Shown piece by piece: positions 1 to 14,000 of a stretch of DNA of 64,000 bases. The notes beneath the pieces were generated by a model. That model worked only from the letters and a program-made list of their open reading frames with translations, did not search any database and was not told where the DNA came from. Position 1 is the stretch's first letter. The number at the start of each line of letters is the position of its first letter. This DNA is from Hofstenia miamia. Its lineage: Eukaryota > Xenacoelomorpha > Acoela. A program made the position numbers and the translations under genes. Where the stretch lies: assembly GCA_004352715.1 (NCBI GenBank), contig SCFE01000078.1, forward strand, positions 1,753,353 to 1,817,352. The letters are read 5' to 3'.

Positions 1-253
1 TCACTAACTTATCTAACATTATGACATAGATCTGTGATTTAACACAATCAAGGATTGTAAACTCAAAGGGTCATTTTTAGCATATTTTAAAATTTCAACC
101 TTATGTAAATATCCAATGCCGTAGAACAAAAACAATTTAATGAAAGTAACCTTATTGAGGAACGGCCTTCTCAAATTATAGTATATTCAATGTAATTTCA
201 ATTGCTATTTTGTAGAATAATTTCGTTTTTTTACTCATTCTAATAAAAAATAC
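1..253. other. Intron 10 of MCM3AP, partial
   Basis: AT-rich sequence downstream of the exon 10 donor. I see no exon or repeat in it. Confidence 0.6.
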
Positions 254-343
254 CTTCTAATTCAGGAGTAAAACTTTCATCGAAGCTTGAATAAGGCGAA
301 CGGATTTCAATGTTTCCGATCGGCCCATTGTTGATGATCTCCC
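254..343 (-). CDS. MCM3AP: MCM3AP exon 10: GEIINNGP and start of the post-SAC3 linker
   Basis: Residues 729-758. Acceptor aattgttag, donor GAAG/GTATTT. Encodes GEIINNGPIGNIEIRSPYSS; GANP has GEIVNGGP at this place. Later exons (CID/MCM3-binding and acetyltransferase-like regions) must lie left of the window. Confidence 0.88.
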
Positions 344-3300
344 CTAACAATTAAAATAATAAGAGCTTATCCTGCAATAAGTGATGACTTACCAAGTGAT
401 CTCCCATTTTTCTTCTTGTCTACTAACACGGTTTCTTTTTGCCTGCTTGTTCCATTAGAAAAGGACTCGTTCTTGCGACTGAAAGTAACAGTAATATGGT
501 CGTTATCAACTTCTAACTCATTAGCTATAAGAAAAGTTACAGCTGCTGTGTGACTAGAGAATCCAAACAATTGGGTGACAAAATCAATGGATCGTGAATC
601 TCGCTCTTTATTGTAAGCAGTTTGACAAAGAACTTTGAAAGCAGATATTCGCATTCGATTAAAATATCGGGAGAGCAAGCATGACAGAACATAAGGTGAT
701 CTTTTAACAAGACGAAAGAATCTAAAACGAACATGAATCACACAGGCAAATATATTCACAATACATCGCAATTTCGTTTACAAATCCGCAAACTAACCTG
801 ACAAAATTGTTGGCAATAAAGGCCTTGCTGATCTGCATACACAGTTGAACAATAGGATCTGCTCGATGGGATTTTGAGAGATGTTGCAGATCGCTCACAA
901 CATCTCCGTTATCAATATTTAGCATCATCTCATACGCACTAAACAAATGTCAGATGTAAACGTGTAAACAACAGAAATATATAATTGGTTTGTACTATTC
1001 CCATAGAGTCCGCAAATAAGTGAATTAGCTTATAGTAACACTTTATGTCGAATGCATTTGCATAATTCAATAGTTTTAAAAGAACTTACATCATTTCGGA
1101 TTTATTGGGAGATGAATACCCGTCCCGAGCAGCGTCTTCGTACATTTGCCGCAATGATTTAAGGGATTTACTCAAATGTTCATTGTTAACATGCTCATCA
1201 AAGTTGTGACGACTTTCTTCACATAACTCATATCCAATTACAATATGAAACCTAAATAATCATGTTTTGGAACATTAATTCAAAATTTAATATCATTTAG
1301 ATTTTACTAAATCAAAAATAGGCGGTTAGCAGGTATGTGTCATCATGAATCGTACTACCTATACCGGATTACAGGAATATATGATTTAATCCAGTCACAG
1401 TCCGCGACAATGAATGACACCGACATAAGCAGTAAAAGATTTTTTAAAATGTTGCATGAGATGTTGCAGGTAGCAGTTCAGTTGGAAGGTTTTTAAGAAA
1501 AATTGAAATGAAGTCATATTCTGTCCTATAAACATTTTCAGATTTGCAATAAGGACGTAGATTGCTTAATGTATAAGAATTATAATTTCCAATTAATTAA
1601 CATTTATATCATGCTAACATACATGTACATAACATTGAAGTTGAGAGAGAAAGAGAATTGTTACCCTAAGTGTCACTTTGCATATGTACAAACAAGGTGT
1701 ACAAATAACATTTAGTATGCTAATTTCTAAAACATGGCACAACGCATAAAGCTACTTCGCATTCTTTGCACCAAGACGACGTACCTTTTCTTTTATCCTA
1801 CTTTCAGCATTGCACATAAATTTTGACGTGTCTCTCTCCATTCAGTGCCCGAGGGGCAGTAATTGGGTAAATGCTTTTCTATAAGTCTTGACAGTGGGCA
1901 CTTAGCATAGCTACACTGCCACCATATGTACTAGGCATTAAAATTCAAACTTAGTTCTCCTATTTCTGATAAGTTTCAGGCACAAAAGTCAAATTTGGTT
2001 CTGAATTTGAAATGTCGACACCTATTCGAACTTTGCTTCTACTTGCCCTATAATTGCAGAAAATCGAAATGAACTTTCTATATAATATCTTCAAAAAAAT
2101 ATTTTGAATATTTTGCTTAAAGTGGTAATTCAAAGATAGCATAAAGTTTTATAAAGTAAATAAAAAGTATTTGTGCAATACACAAAAAAAATTACCTGAT
2201 ACACTTCTCCACAATGTCGATAGATACAGGGCAATAAATATCTTGAATAGTGATATCATTTCGTATACTTCTTGTTCTAAACAAAAAATAAATAGCATTC
2301 TTACTTCATTAGTAGGCTACCCATGTACATAAATTTTTATTATTCAATTATAAATTGAAATTTTAACAGAGTATATTGGCAAAACATTAATAGTAAAATT
2401 ATTTGGTTTACGATAAAAACATTAGCCATATTAAAACTGAAATTATATTACGTAATATAATTTAGGCAAATTGTAATAGTAGATTGCAAATTAAAGATCC
2501 GATTATATACACCAGGTAATGCAAGCGGTGACGTGAATGGTAGCAGAACATGATCTCAAGAAATTATCAAATACGAAGATCGAAGATTATTCTAATATAG
2601 TTGTAAATTTAAAATTACCAATGGAAATAAAGCGCGGTTCTCGATCTTTCCAATTCTTGTGATATTAAAAAGCTTTAAATTTAATCTTTCATACTTTAAC
2701 TAGTACTTGTTCTTGTGTGTAATGGAATATCTACTAATCACCATATTTTGCGTCTTTCCATTGGTACTGACAACCACTGTGTATTACTGGTGAACAATTT
2801 ATTCAATGTACCAAGTGCTATTTTGAAACCTCCAATCTAATTTCAACAAATCAAGCATTCTCATTGCTAGAGTTTACGATTCTGAGGCCCTGTTCCCATT
2901 AGAGTTGAGTTAACCTGCTGCGAGTCGGCCCGCTTTGAGTTTCGACAAATAATAGGAAAACATTCGCCCCGCTGCTACTCAACTCTGTCAAAGCGGGCCA
3001 AAGATACACCGCTGCAAAAATTTAAATGGGAACACACAAACCGAGTTGAATTATAGTGGGGCGAACACTTCCCCCATGTTAAATTTAAACATGGGGTGAA
3101 ATTCTGTTTAATAATTTGTGAATTGCCGTAAAATTTTTAGTTTTGTTATATTAAGGCAGTAAATTTATTATTAATTGAAAATGATAATTAAATATTTAAC
3201 ACGTGTGTTAATCTCCCCAATTACAGAAAAGTACAAACAAGTAAATTTGAGGCTTTTCACAAAGATAATGATGAGATTAATTCGTTAAGAATATTAATCC

Positions 3301-6300
3301 ATCCAATTAGGAGAAATGCTTTGAAATTAATTTGAATATAATTGGCCATTGCGCACACTTGCATTAACATAGTATGATTGTAATTGCAATGGAAGAGTGT
3401 TCTCCAGCGACATCTAAAAGGTTCTTTTGAAAGGAGGATTATATAGAACACATAATGTTCCTTCCCAAGGAATATAATTGTCATCATATAATTTTGCAAT
3501 GATATCATTGCGGCTATGTGTTCAACAGGACCGTAGCCACGGGGGTTAGGGGGGACGAACCCCCTGAAAAGTCAGACAATCCCTCCTTTGACAGCTACCC
3601 TAAAAGCACGTGATCATTACTAGATGACCTCCCCATCAGAAACTTTAAAGCCACATGCATCGTGCTTCAATATTTGCAACAAATGAGATTTAAACGTAAT
3701 CCTTATGCATTAAAATTTATAGATAGCATTCCTAAATTGGCTACCAAATGAAGTAGATTTACCTTCCAAATTACGCAGTTACCTCAAAATCTCTTCTGTA
3801 AACAGAGCTAATTGCTAAATTAATGAACGGATTTTGATAAATACTTGACTGTTCAGCAAGCACATGGAGACATATTGACAAAATAATAGTTATTGCAAAT
3901 TCTAAAAGATATGGGACTAATTTTTCATTGTACATCGAGAGTTGCAATGGGACGAATGTGTTCCCATTTAATTTTTCCAGCGGAAACTTTAGCACAGTTT
4001 TAAAGAACAGAGTTGAGTGGCAGCGGGGCGAAAATGTGTCCATTAGAGGTGAGTCACCCCGCTGCCACTCAAATCGGGGCGACGCGGAGCGGGTTGACTC
4101 AACTGTAATGGGAACAGGGCCTTATTTAGATAGTTTAAGAATTTAATTGAGTGGTTCTCAGTAGGGTTCTCCGCGAACAGGGTTTTCTGGGTCCGTCCTA
4201 TGAAAATTACTGACCCCTTGGCCCCATTGGTCTCATAGCAATACTTCCATTATGACAAAAATTAGCAATTGTGAGTAATATTCAAAAGCTTTGAAAGGTT
4301 AGCATTTCAAATATGGCCAGCATTTTATTTTCTAATAATGAAACTGAAGAAAAAATTTATTACACGTTTAGAGCTCAGTATTACTTATTGCTTACTTTTC
4401 CACTTCATTTTATATCATAAATCATTGTTTATTTACTGTAAATTGTTTGATACCAGTGTAGGTAGCTAAAATGGTATTTAACCTATCAAATCAGATGCCT
4501 AAATCAATATAATGAAGTAGCATTTACTGCAATTTATTTGATGAAGCAAAACTTCAAAAAACTTGAAAAATGGCATCTTTATAACGATGAGAGCTTTGAC
4601 TTATAATGTTTTCGGAAAAAGTAATTCGCATTATTTTCAATAATTTATTATATAATTAAGTGTTCATATGCGCTTAATCCAATTGCAAAAAAATGTAGTC
4701 ATGGTGATATTGTAGTATAATTTCATTTAGTGTATTAGGTAATATCCTTCTACAATTGATATTGTTAGAGATTATAAATTACTTGTAATGTAATTGATAG
4801 AGACAAAAATTTTATGTAAATAAATATTTTTGTATGTGCATAAATATTTTGCTGCCTTTTGTATTTAAATATTTAAAAAAATATTTCGCTAGTTTTCAAG
4901 TTTTTAGTAAATATTTAGGGTTACTACTCAAAATTTCAGAGTAAATTCGAGGAAGGACTAGAGAAATACCAAGGATTTTTTTAATGCTCCAAAAGTATTA
5001 CAATAAAAATTGAACTGTAACCCAACTGATCTTTTTTTAATCAATGGTGTCCCAATTATGTTCTGCATGGTTGAAAGAACATTTAGTTCTTACACCGATA
5101 TATTATCTAATCGGCGCCAAAACTTGACCCCAGAAAACCCTAAAAGGTTTCTATTTTAATGTGCAACAAATCATTTTTTCCCTCATTGATTCAGTTTTTC
5201 AGTACATATTTGGGGGTTTTAGCCACTTATTTAAGCCATTTTACCTAAATATTTATGTAGATAATTGTCCTGTTTTAAATACATAAAAGCTTTGTCTCTA
5301 GCAATTGATCGCCGGTCGAGGGATCCATATTTATGCGTAATTTACATTTGAATTGCAGATATTAATTTGTGTTGTTAAATTTATTTTGCCATCAATCATC
5401 GCTTTATATCACGTAAGTTGTGACATTTATTAATATTTGTAAATAGTCAGAAAGTGTAATTTTCTGCTAATTCACATTTTGTCACCTTAGCTCACAGTTG
5501 GTTATTCCTCTCTTATTAGATTTACCTAACCTTTTTTAACTAAAATATATTTTAGCATTTTTCGGATAATTAAATTTTTACTAAATTGCCCTTCTTTTAT
5601 ATTTTATTTATTTATTTTTATTATATTCTAATTTAGTATGTTGTTGATTCTTATGATCAGCACTTACGGTATCAATTCGGTCATCAACGTAAGATGAAAA
5701 AAGGCCTTAACTGTCATCAGGCTTTACATAATTCGAGATTTGAAAATATTTAAATTTGCTGGCATTGTAAAGAATGGCATCTATTCTAGGTAAAGGATAT
5801 GCGCATCTTTAACAGTGATGCCATTGAATTTACGGCAATCAATACATAAAAGAGTTTTATTTCCCTGTGTAACAAAAAACTGTAAGGGATGTGTATGGAC
5901 TATCGCTTTTAGGTACTATGCCATTATTCAACAATTCACCAATTGTCTTTAGATAATCAGCCCTGTGGTGTTCTGGAACGTGACGTACTTGCAGTCGTAT
6001 CGGTTTTTTGATGTTGTTTTGATGTGATGATATTCACCAATGGCTTTTCCAATACTAATTGTACTGAAATCGAATGTGTCGTTGTATTTAAATAATAAAT
6101 TATTGAAATCATTGAATTGTTTGGGTGTCAAATGAGGATGTGTTTCTGAATTAACTGTTGGAATTGTAATTTCTTCATTTTGGTTTGAATTTGTATCATT
6201 AATTAACAAATAATGTCGATTTTTTGGATTTGCGTGTAAACTGATTAAGTTGTATAATAATAAGTTTATCAGTAAGTAAGTAAATATCAGGATGTTTAAC

Positions 6301-9300
6301 AAAAAATCTTTACAAATAGCAATATTATTAATAGTAATGGTATTGCCTTTGAAATCTATAAAGCAACCATTATCTTCTAAAAAATCACGACCCAATATCA
6401 ATTGATATAATAGCTGAAGGTTAGTTGTATCAATTACAATCAAATCTTGTTCGAAGATTTTACATTTTATAGTTAATTTAACGTTTTTATATAACCTTTA
6501 TTATTTATGTAGTCGACCACTAGCAGAAATTATTTTCTTTTGTTAAATCTTTACGAGTAATACCAATAGAATTAGCTCAAATATCAGCTATGACAGAATG
6601 AGCAGCGCCTTTATCTATAATTGCTTCAACAATTAACAGTTACAGCTGCAATTCACTTGGCAAAGAGCAACATCGGTGGTTACCAGACGAAAGTGTGGTT
6701 GTTATCGTAGGCAGATGACTGATGCACTCAGTATCTCATGCAGATGGTTCTGTTTTGTGCTGTTCACGTTGCAAGCACATGGTATATTCTCGAAACCAAA
6801 TTTTTCTAAAATGCTAAGTAATCTGTTAGGACGTTGCTTCTAATCGCGTAGCATTTTTGAGCAAAGTACCATTCACAATTGTTGCAATTATGCCCGAGAT
6901 AGACAAGAACGTTGCAGTCAACTGGTATAGCTACTACCGAGATTTTGGTTCAAGGACCTTTTGAGACCAGATAGCTGTCCTCAGATTTATGATGGTGTTG
7001 ACAAGGTGGCGAAAGTTGATGAAAAGAATGTTACTTAGAGGAAGCACAACAGGGGTAGCTAGGTTGCAGATTAAGAAGCCCAGAAGCAGATTACCCGCTG
7101 TAAAAATTATTGGAGAAGTGTTTTAGAACGCCTCGTTGCTATTACTCAGTACCTTCAAAAATATTGCTTTTCGGGGCACACATGAAAAACTATTCCAACC
7201 TAATAATGGAAATTTTTTAGGACTTGTGGAGCTATTCATTCAACTTATTGCAGAACATGTTAAGCAAGAAATTCTTATGCATATCAAGCAAGCACGTTAC
7301 TATGGAGTCATTCTAGACTGCACACAGGATGTTAGCCGGGTTGAGCAATTGGTTGAACGATTTGTATGGAATTCAGGTAATGCTGAAGAACCTTTTATTG
7401 ATTTTATTCCAGTTCATGAATCAACAGGAAAAGCATTAACAGATACATTGCTGCATAAGTTGGAAGAATTGGGACTTTCAATTAATAACTGTAGAGGACA
7501 AGGTTATGATAATGGTTCCAAACATGAGAAAAAAAATGCGGTGTTGAAGCTGGAATTCTAAAACAGAATGCACTGGCTTTTTTGTACCATGTGGCTGTCA
7601 TTCATTGAATCTTATTTTAGGCGATGCTGCTTGTTCTTCTAATCAGGCCATCTTGTTTTTCGGCACATTGCAGAGAATATACACCCTTCTATCATTTTCA
7701 CCAAAACTATGGAAAATTTTAACAGATGCTGTTGGATCTATGGGTTTCACTGCCAAAGGAATTTCAGAAACACGGTGGGAATGTCGAATAGAAAGTATCA
7801 AGGCAATATGCTTTCAACTACCCATCATTGTTGATGTTTTTCAACAGGTGTCATGTACTGCAGGTGATCCAATGGCACAAAGTGATGCATTATCACTCTG
7901 TGCAATCATGCAAACATTAGAATTTATTCTCTCATTAGTAGTATGGTATGACATTTTGCTGCAAATAAACATTATTATTAAGAGCTGGCAGACACCTGGA
8001 ATTGAGATGAAAACTGCTGCTAATCATAATATATCTGGATTTATAAATTGGCTTCAAGATTGTCGAGAAAACATTACCTAATGATATGGGTGTTGTTTGT
8101 GAATTTGTTACTGTGAGAAATAGAAAAAAACGTTGAGTATTTGATTATGAGAGTGAGGATTCATCAATGGGAACACCCAAATAAATGTTCAAAACAGAGT
8201 ATATTCTTTGCATTATTGATAGTATAAGTCAATCAGTGAAAAACGTTTTCAGTTTTCTAACTCATATATCATCATTACGTAATGCGAACAAATGTGCTAC
8301 CATGACCGATTGCAAGACATTAAAAAAGCCATTGAGCCATGATGAAGGGGCTGACATAGATGGCGAGGGCTTGTGTGATGAACTAACATCCCTTTCACAT
8401 GTAATTCCTCTGAACTCATCTCCAAATGATGTTTTGCAGTATACATAAATATTTGTAATTGCAAACTTCATCTAATGAACCTTTTTAAAAAACCTTTGTC
8501 ACGTGATTTCTATTTAGTCATATTTTTATATAGATTATTTTTTGAAGATGCATTCATTGTCTGAACAGCAGCGAAGAGCTTTGATTATAGAGTTCAAGAT
8601 GAACCACCCGGACAAGTCTGTTAAGGAAATAGTTGCTCATTTTACTATTAAGAAGTTTCAAGAGCAACTGTTTATAATGTAATAAAAAATATGAAGAAAC
8701 AGGACAAATTGACAGACAAGATGGATCTGGCCGACCAGCAGAAAAATGACAGAAAGAAATAAAAAAAATTGGTGGAAATGATGAGTGATCCAACAAAAAT
8801 TGTTAGCCAACGAGATGCAGCTAGAAAGTTTGGAATTGCGCAATCCTATGTTTGTAACATCGTGCATGATGCATGTCTGCAAGCATTCAAGAAACAAAAG
8901 GTTGCTTATTGCACTCCAAAACAACTGAAAACACATAACTTAAAAATTAGCGTTTTATGGTAAGCTCAATGATTCTGGTTCACCTGATATCATCATGGAT
9001 GATGAAAGCTATTTTGCTCTGTCGCATCACAAACTGCCTTGAAATCAATATTATTATGCGACTGCAGGTGGTGATACAAATCAAGAAGCAAAATATGCAC
9101 CAATGAAGAAGTTTCAAAAGAAAATTTTAGTCTTTGATTGCCCTCAGAAAAATGGAATTTCAAAGCCTTGCTTGATGCTAAAGACCATTGACTATAAAGG
9201 AAATTGGCAAGCCAGCAGTTTAGACAAGTTGAAATGTCGAATAAAAATATCAATTCAAAAGGTTGATTCAGACGTTGTCCATGAGATGATGGTGAATGTG

Positions 9301-10971
9301 AAGTCTTCTCTTCGTCGTGCAAGAGAACAAGGAACATCATCCAGTTTCCATTGAATTTTTATCTAGAAGCATATCCACCTATTTGTTCATTTAAATCATG
9401 TTATCAAAACATTTTGTTTAGAATTTGAATAAAAATTTTAAACTTTGTCTAATTTTTTTCCGATCACCCGTTATCTTATGGAGACGTACTCACGCAATTA
9501 GGTTCAAGCTCGTCCTCAACTGTCCATGAAGATGGAATACCATCCTTGCTGTTGAGCAAGCTTTCTCATACTATTGCTCCGTTTGTCCTTCAGTAATTTT
9601 CTTCAATTTTATCAACTAGGATAATACCTGATATTTGGAAAATTGCTTAAAGTACGCCCTTCTTCAAAAGTGGAGATAAGACCAATTATTTTGAAAAGAT
9701 AATTTTCAAGCATCTTTATCCGCATACCCCTCCTAAAATTGTGATTTTTCAGCACGGTTTCTTACAAATTAGATCTACTACTTCACAGCTACTATTATAT
9801 CTTGATAATATTTACAAAAACCTTGATAATAATGTTGTAGTTATTAGTCTTTACATGGACTTTGAAAAGGCTTTTGACAAAGTGGATCAAAAAATATTGC
9901 TACGTAAGCTTAGACGCTTCAATATTGGTGACATCATGCGCCTCATATCTAGCTATCTCTCCCATCGCAGCGAGTGTGCAGAAAATAAAGATGAGATTTC
10001 TCAACCTCTTGCAATTAAATCAAGTGTGCCTCAATGTAGTGTTCTGGGTCCTCTATTCTTCATGGTGTTCATCAATGACCTTTCTGATACTTTTCTCTGC
10101 CCATCACCTTTCCTATATGCTGATGATTCTAAATGTTTGTACCTAACAACAACATGAAGTTTAATCACAGCAAAACTGAAGTAATTAAGTTCTCTCGATC
10201 TAAATCTTATACTCCTAATTTTGAAATTAGTCTAACATTCGGCTCTTTATAATCCAGCAATTATGTGCAAGATTTAGGGTTATTTATCAACTCAAATCTC
10301 TCATGAAATCTACATGGAATTCGGCCTTTTTACTATGAAGAGTAATGCCGTTTTCACTTTCATTATCTTGCAAATATCAACTTTACTACTCTTATGTACT
10401 TCCAATTTTACTATACGCTTCACAAGTTTAGTTTCCGACTAATATAATTCTTAAAAAACAACTTCGTGGGATTACAGGTCTTTTCCACAAACCTTACATT
10501 GATTTGCTTGTATTATGTAACTCTATGCCCATTTCATATCTATTTAAATAATATGATTTACTCTTGTTTAATCGTATTTCTAATGGCAGTATTGACATAG
10601 ACTTTGCAACATGTTTCAAAATCTCCTCTAACAATACTACCCGGTCGTCATAGATTTTTTATTCCAACGAGATTCAATATTATCAAAGGTGATCACAATT
10701 ATTTCTCCCGTGTGATTTACACAGTTAATTATCTAATGAGAAATACAGATATCCGACCTTTTATACTTCACTGGCAAAATTGAACACACAGCTTCGCTCC
10801 TTTTTCGATGATAAATTGCATTCTTTCGATTTTAACAATTCATGTATTTTTTTCATATGTTGCGGATGCTCTAATTGTCGCACATTCAGATTCATCAATT
10901 GACTACAATTTGTATACTTATATTTATCACTGTTTATGTATGTAATTCCAATATTTTTGATAATATAGCCC

Positions 10972-11025
<54 letters not shown>

Positions 11026-14000
11026 TAAAATTTGGTCCGCTCTGTACTATGGAAAATTCAAAATTAGTGTACAGAGCGGACACTTGAAATAATTTTCCAT
11101 AGTACAGAGCGGACACCTCTTAATTTCTCTAAAAGTTTTAAACGTAGAAAACCGATTTTTTTATATGTTGCATAGAAAATGTATTTCTATATTCACAGGA
11201 AATATGGTTTAAGTCTGCCTCATTAGGGCTGAGAATGTCACAATTATGATTCAGTCCGCCCTGTACATATTCATAATTATTTGGTACGCTGTGTACACAT
11301 TTTTTCAGAATAAAGGCATAAATCAAATTTAGTTGAATATTTCGATATGATTGGAGGAAATTCTTCTTTCTACTAATAGACAACATTAATTGTTGAATAA
11401 TCCTACATAATTGCTTAATTATTACCCCAGTAATCGTCTCAATTGGAGGCATTCCATTCACTACATGTCATCATAAATAATCAATATATTTACCAAGTTT
11501 GTTGCGTTTCATTCTAGTCTAAAGCCTTGTGATGACAGACAAAGGTGTTCTTAGCTCTGATAGCGAGTTGGAAACTGCATTAACACAAATTTCATTAGAA
11601 GACACTGCTCCTTCTACAACTGGACACAATATTATTATGGAGAAAGCTAAGGTAGGTAGACCATGTAAAAGAAGGCGTATACAACCTGTAAGACAAATTT
11701 GTGTTATTTGTCAAAAAAATGTTTGTATTATGCGTCATCACTTAAGACGATTTCATAAAAACATCATTCAAAAAGACAGGGTACTACTTAATGACTTTTA
11801 TAGAACGCGTTCACTCTATCCCGTATATTTTTGCAGTCTATGCCAAAGACTTTTTTGTAATAATCGGCGACATGCTTGTCCAAAAACTTATATACGCAAA
11901 CTGGAAAGAAATTTTCAAGTTGGAGCATTACAAAAAAACTTCCAAAAAGATAAAATTAAGGATAGTTTAGTAACAAAACTCGTGGACGACTTTATTGAAC
12001 ACTCAAAAAAGAAAGTATGTTCTAGAGGTGCATCAAGAAATTCTTTCAAATATATCATCAGTTCAAAAGTTAAGGAACTCCTTAAAAAAATCCTCATTGA
12101 AACTTTAATGTTTCGAAAAACAGATCGAATTATATCAATTGTACAAGATTTTCAAACAGATAACCGCCTAAAATCAAGTTCTGTTTTACACACCACTTCA
12201 CACATCACAAATTTTGTTAATTTCTTAATTATTCACAAAAAGCAAGTTAAATTTGACCAAAATTCTGTCCAAGCAGCAATTAAAGAAATGCGATCTTCTA
12301 TATCAAAAAAAAGTTGGCAGAGAATGCCATCTAAGAAAAGCTGTGCTTTATGAAAAGGTGCCCACAACCGAAGTTTTAGCAAATGTCTTAAGTAAAGTCG
12401 AATCAAATCTTAATAACAACCTTGAAATGCCACTAGAATTATTTAAAGCAATGACGTTTTTGCATATTAACGCCCATTTAAGTTGCCGTCCTGGGCCAAT
12501 ATTATCATTGAGCTATAAAGATATAATCGAGATTGAGGAACGAGGAAGCATCATTAAGTCAAACCACAAGACAGGATATAAATATCCGGTTAATATAAAG
12601 CTCAACAAGGATCAAATAAAGTGGTTAAAAAAAATACATAATATAGAAAATAGAGAAATAATATTTGCCAATGCAAATGGCAACATTTGTACAACAATGC
12701 CTGGTAAGGTTGGTACTGTGATTAAAGAATATTTCCCTGAATATTCCAGTATAGTTTTTGTGGGACTTCTCTTCGGAAGCATTGGGAAATGGCAGTTATG
12801 CAATCGAGTGATATTCCTGAGTCGGTAAAAAACAGTTTTCTTTGCCAAACTGGGCACAGTAAAGAAACTGGTGAAAAATCTTATATTGACCATAATAAAA
12901 CAGTCAATATTGACACACTGTTTGATAAAATGAATGCTATTTTAACTGAAAAGGCAAATAGTATACCTGGGCCCTCAAAATCTGTGCCTAAAAAACAAGT
13001 TAGTAAAGAAAAGCCTTCGCAAAAACGAAATGCTAAAAGGAAAACGAAACATCACAATTATTGTGAAAACTCTGACAGTGATTTTTAGAAAACTGTTATC
13101 ATTGCTTTCAAAAAAACTTTTGCATTTATATATGTTAAATTTGTATTTGTTGCGTTGCATATTTACACAATTATATTTGGAAATATAGTCAATTAAGCAT
13201 ATATGTTATGGTAAAAATTATTAATATAAGTGAAATCAAAGTAAATATATTATGTATACAACAGATTTAATCACGAAAAATTGATTTGAAAAACTTCAAA
13301 ATAGCATTGAGCAATCAATCACAGTAAAGGGAACAGATATTGAAAATTAAATTTCATCTTAAAAAAATATTTAAAAAAACATGTACAAAGTGGACATAAT
13401 TATTACAACATGTGTACATAGCGGACAAAATTATAACAAGGTACAGAGCGGACAAAATAATTACACAAAATTGTACATAGCGGACAGTATAATTACAAAA
13501 GTGTACAGGGCGGACAAAATACAGGAAGAGAATGTTGGAAGAATGGAGGAAGGCAAGAACGGGATTAGAAGTTACAGAGCAGAGGCTTGCAGGGCAAGTG
13601 AGAAAGTTACAGTTGGATGAGAGTAGGGGGAANNNNNNNNNNNNNNNNNNNNNNNNNNNNNNNNNNNNNNNNNNNNNNNNNNNNNNNNNNNNNNNNNNNN
13701 NNNNNNNNNNNNNNNNNNNNNNNNNNNNNNNNNNNNNNNNNNNNNNNNNNNNNNNNNNNNNNNNNNNNNNNNNNNNNNNNNNNNNNNNNNNNNNNNNNNN
13801 NNNNNNNNNNNNNNNNNNNNNNNNNNNNNNNNNNNNNNNNNNNNNNNNNNNNNNNNNNNNNNNNNNNNNNNNNNNNNNNNNNNNNNNNNNNNNNNNNNNN
13901 NNNNNNNNNNNNNNNNNNNNNNNNNNNNNNNNNNNNNNNNNNNNNNNNNNNNNNNNNNNNNNNNNNNNNNNNNNNNNNNNNNNNNNNNNNNNNNNNNNNN

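Larger units (their letters stand above)
11031..13520 (+). mobile_element. Tyrosine-recombinase transposon (Crypton-like) with subterminal motif arrays
   Basis: A single recombinase coding unit (11529-13088) lies between two clusters of the 13-base motif GTACAnAGCGGAC. On the right, five direct copies are spaced 27-32 bases apart. On the left, two copies spaced 30 bases are inverted relative to the right, and three more form a palindromic cluster beside the LINE tail. No reverse transcriptase is present, so it is not a DIRS or Ngaro element. Exact ends are unknown: the left abuts the LINE tail, and the right may extend toward the N gap at 13633. Confidence 0.6.

Noticed and set aside
3257-3508. 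Minus-strand ORF of 83 codons
   Set aside because: It lies inside the long-TIR element, with no codon bias or recognisable motif.
10934-11116. Minus-strand ORF with a poly-Tyr run
   Set aside because: It is the translation of the (AAT)n microsatellite.
13383-13515. CRISPR-like array of five repeats
   Set aside because: Eukaryotic context, 13-base repeats, AT-rich similar spacers and no cas genes; it is a transposon subterminal array.
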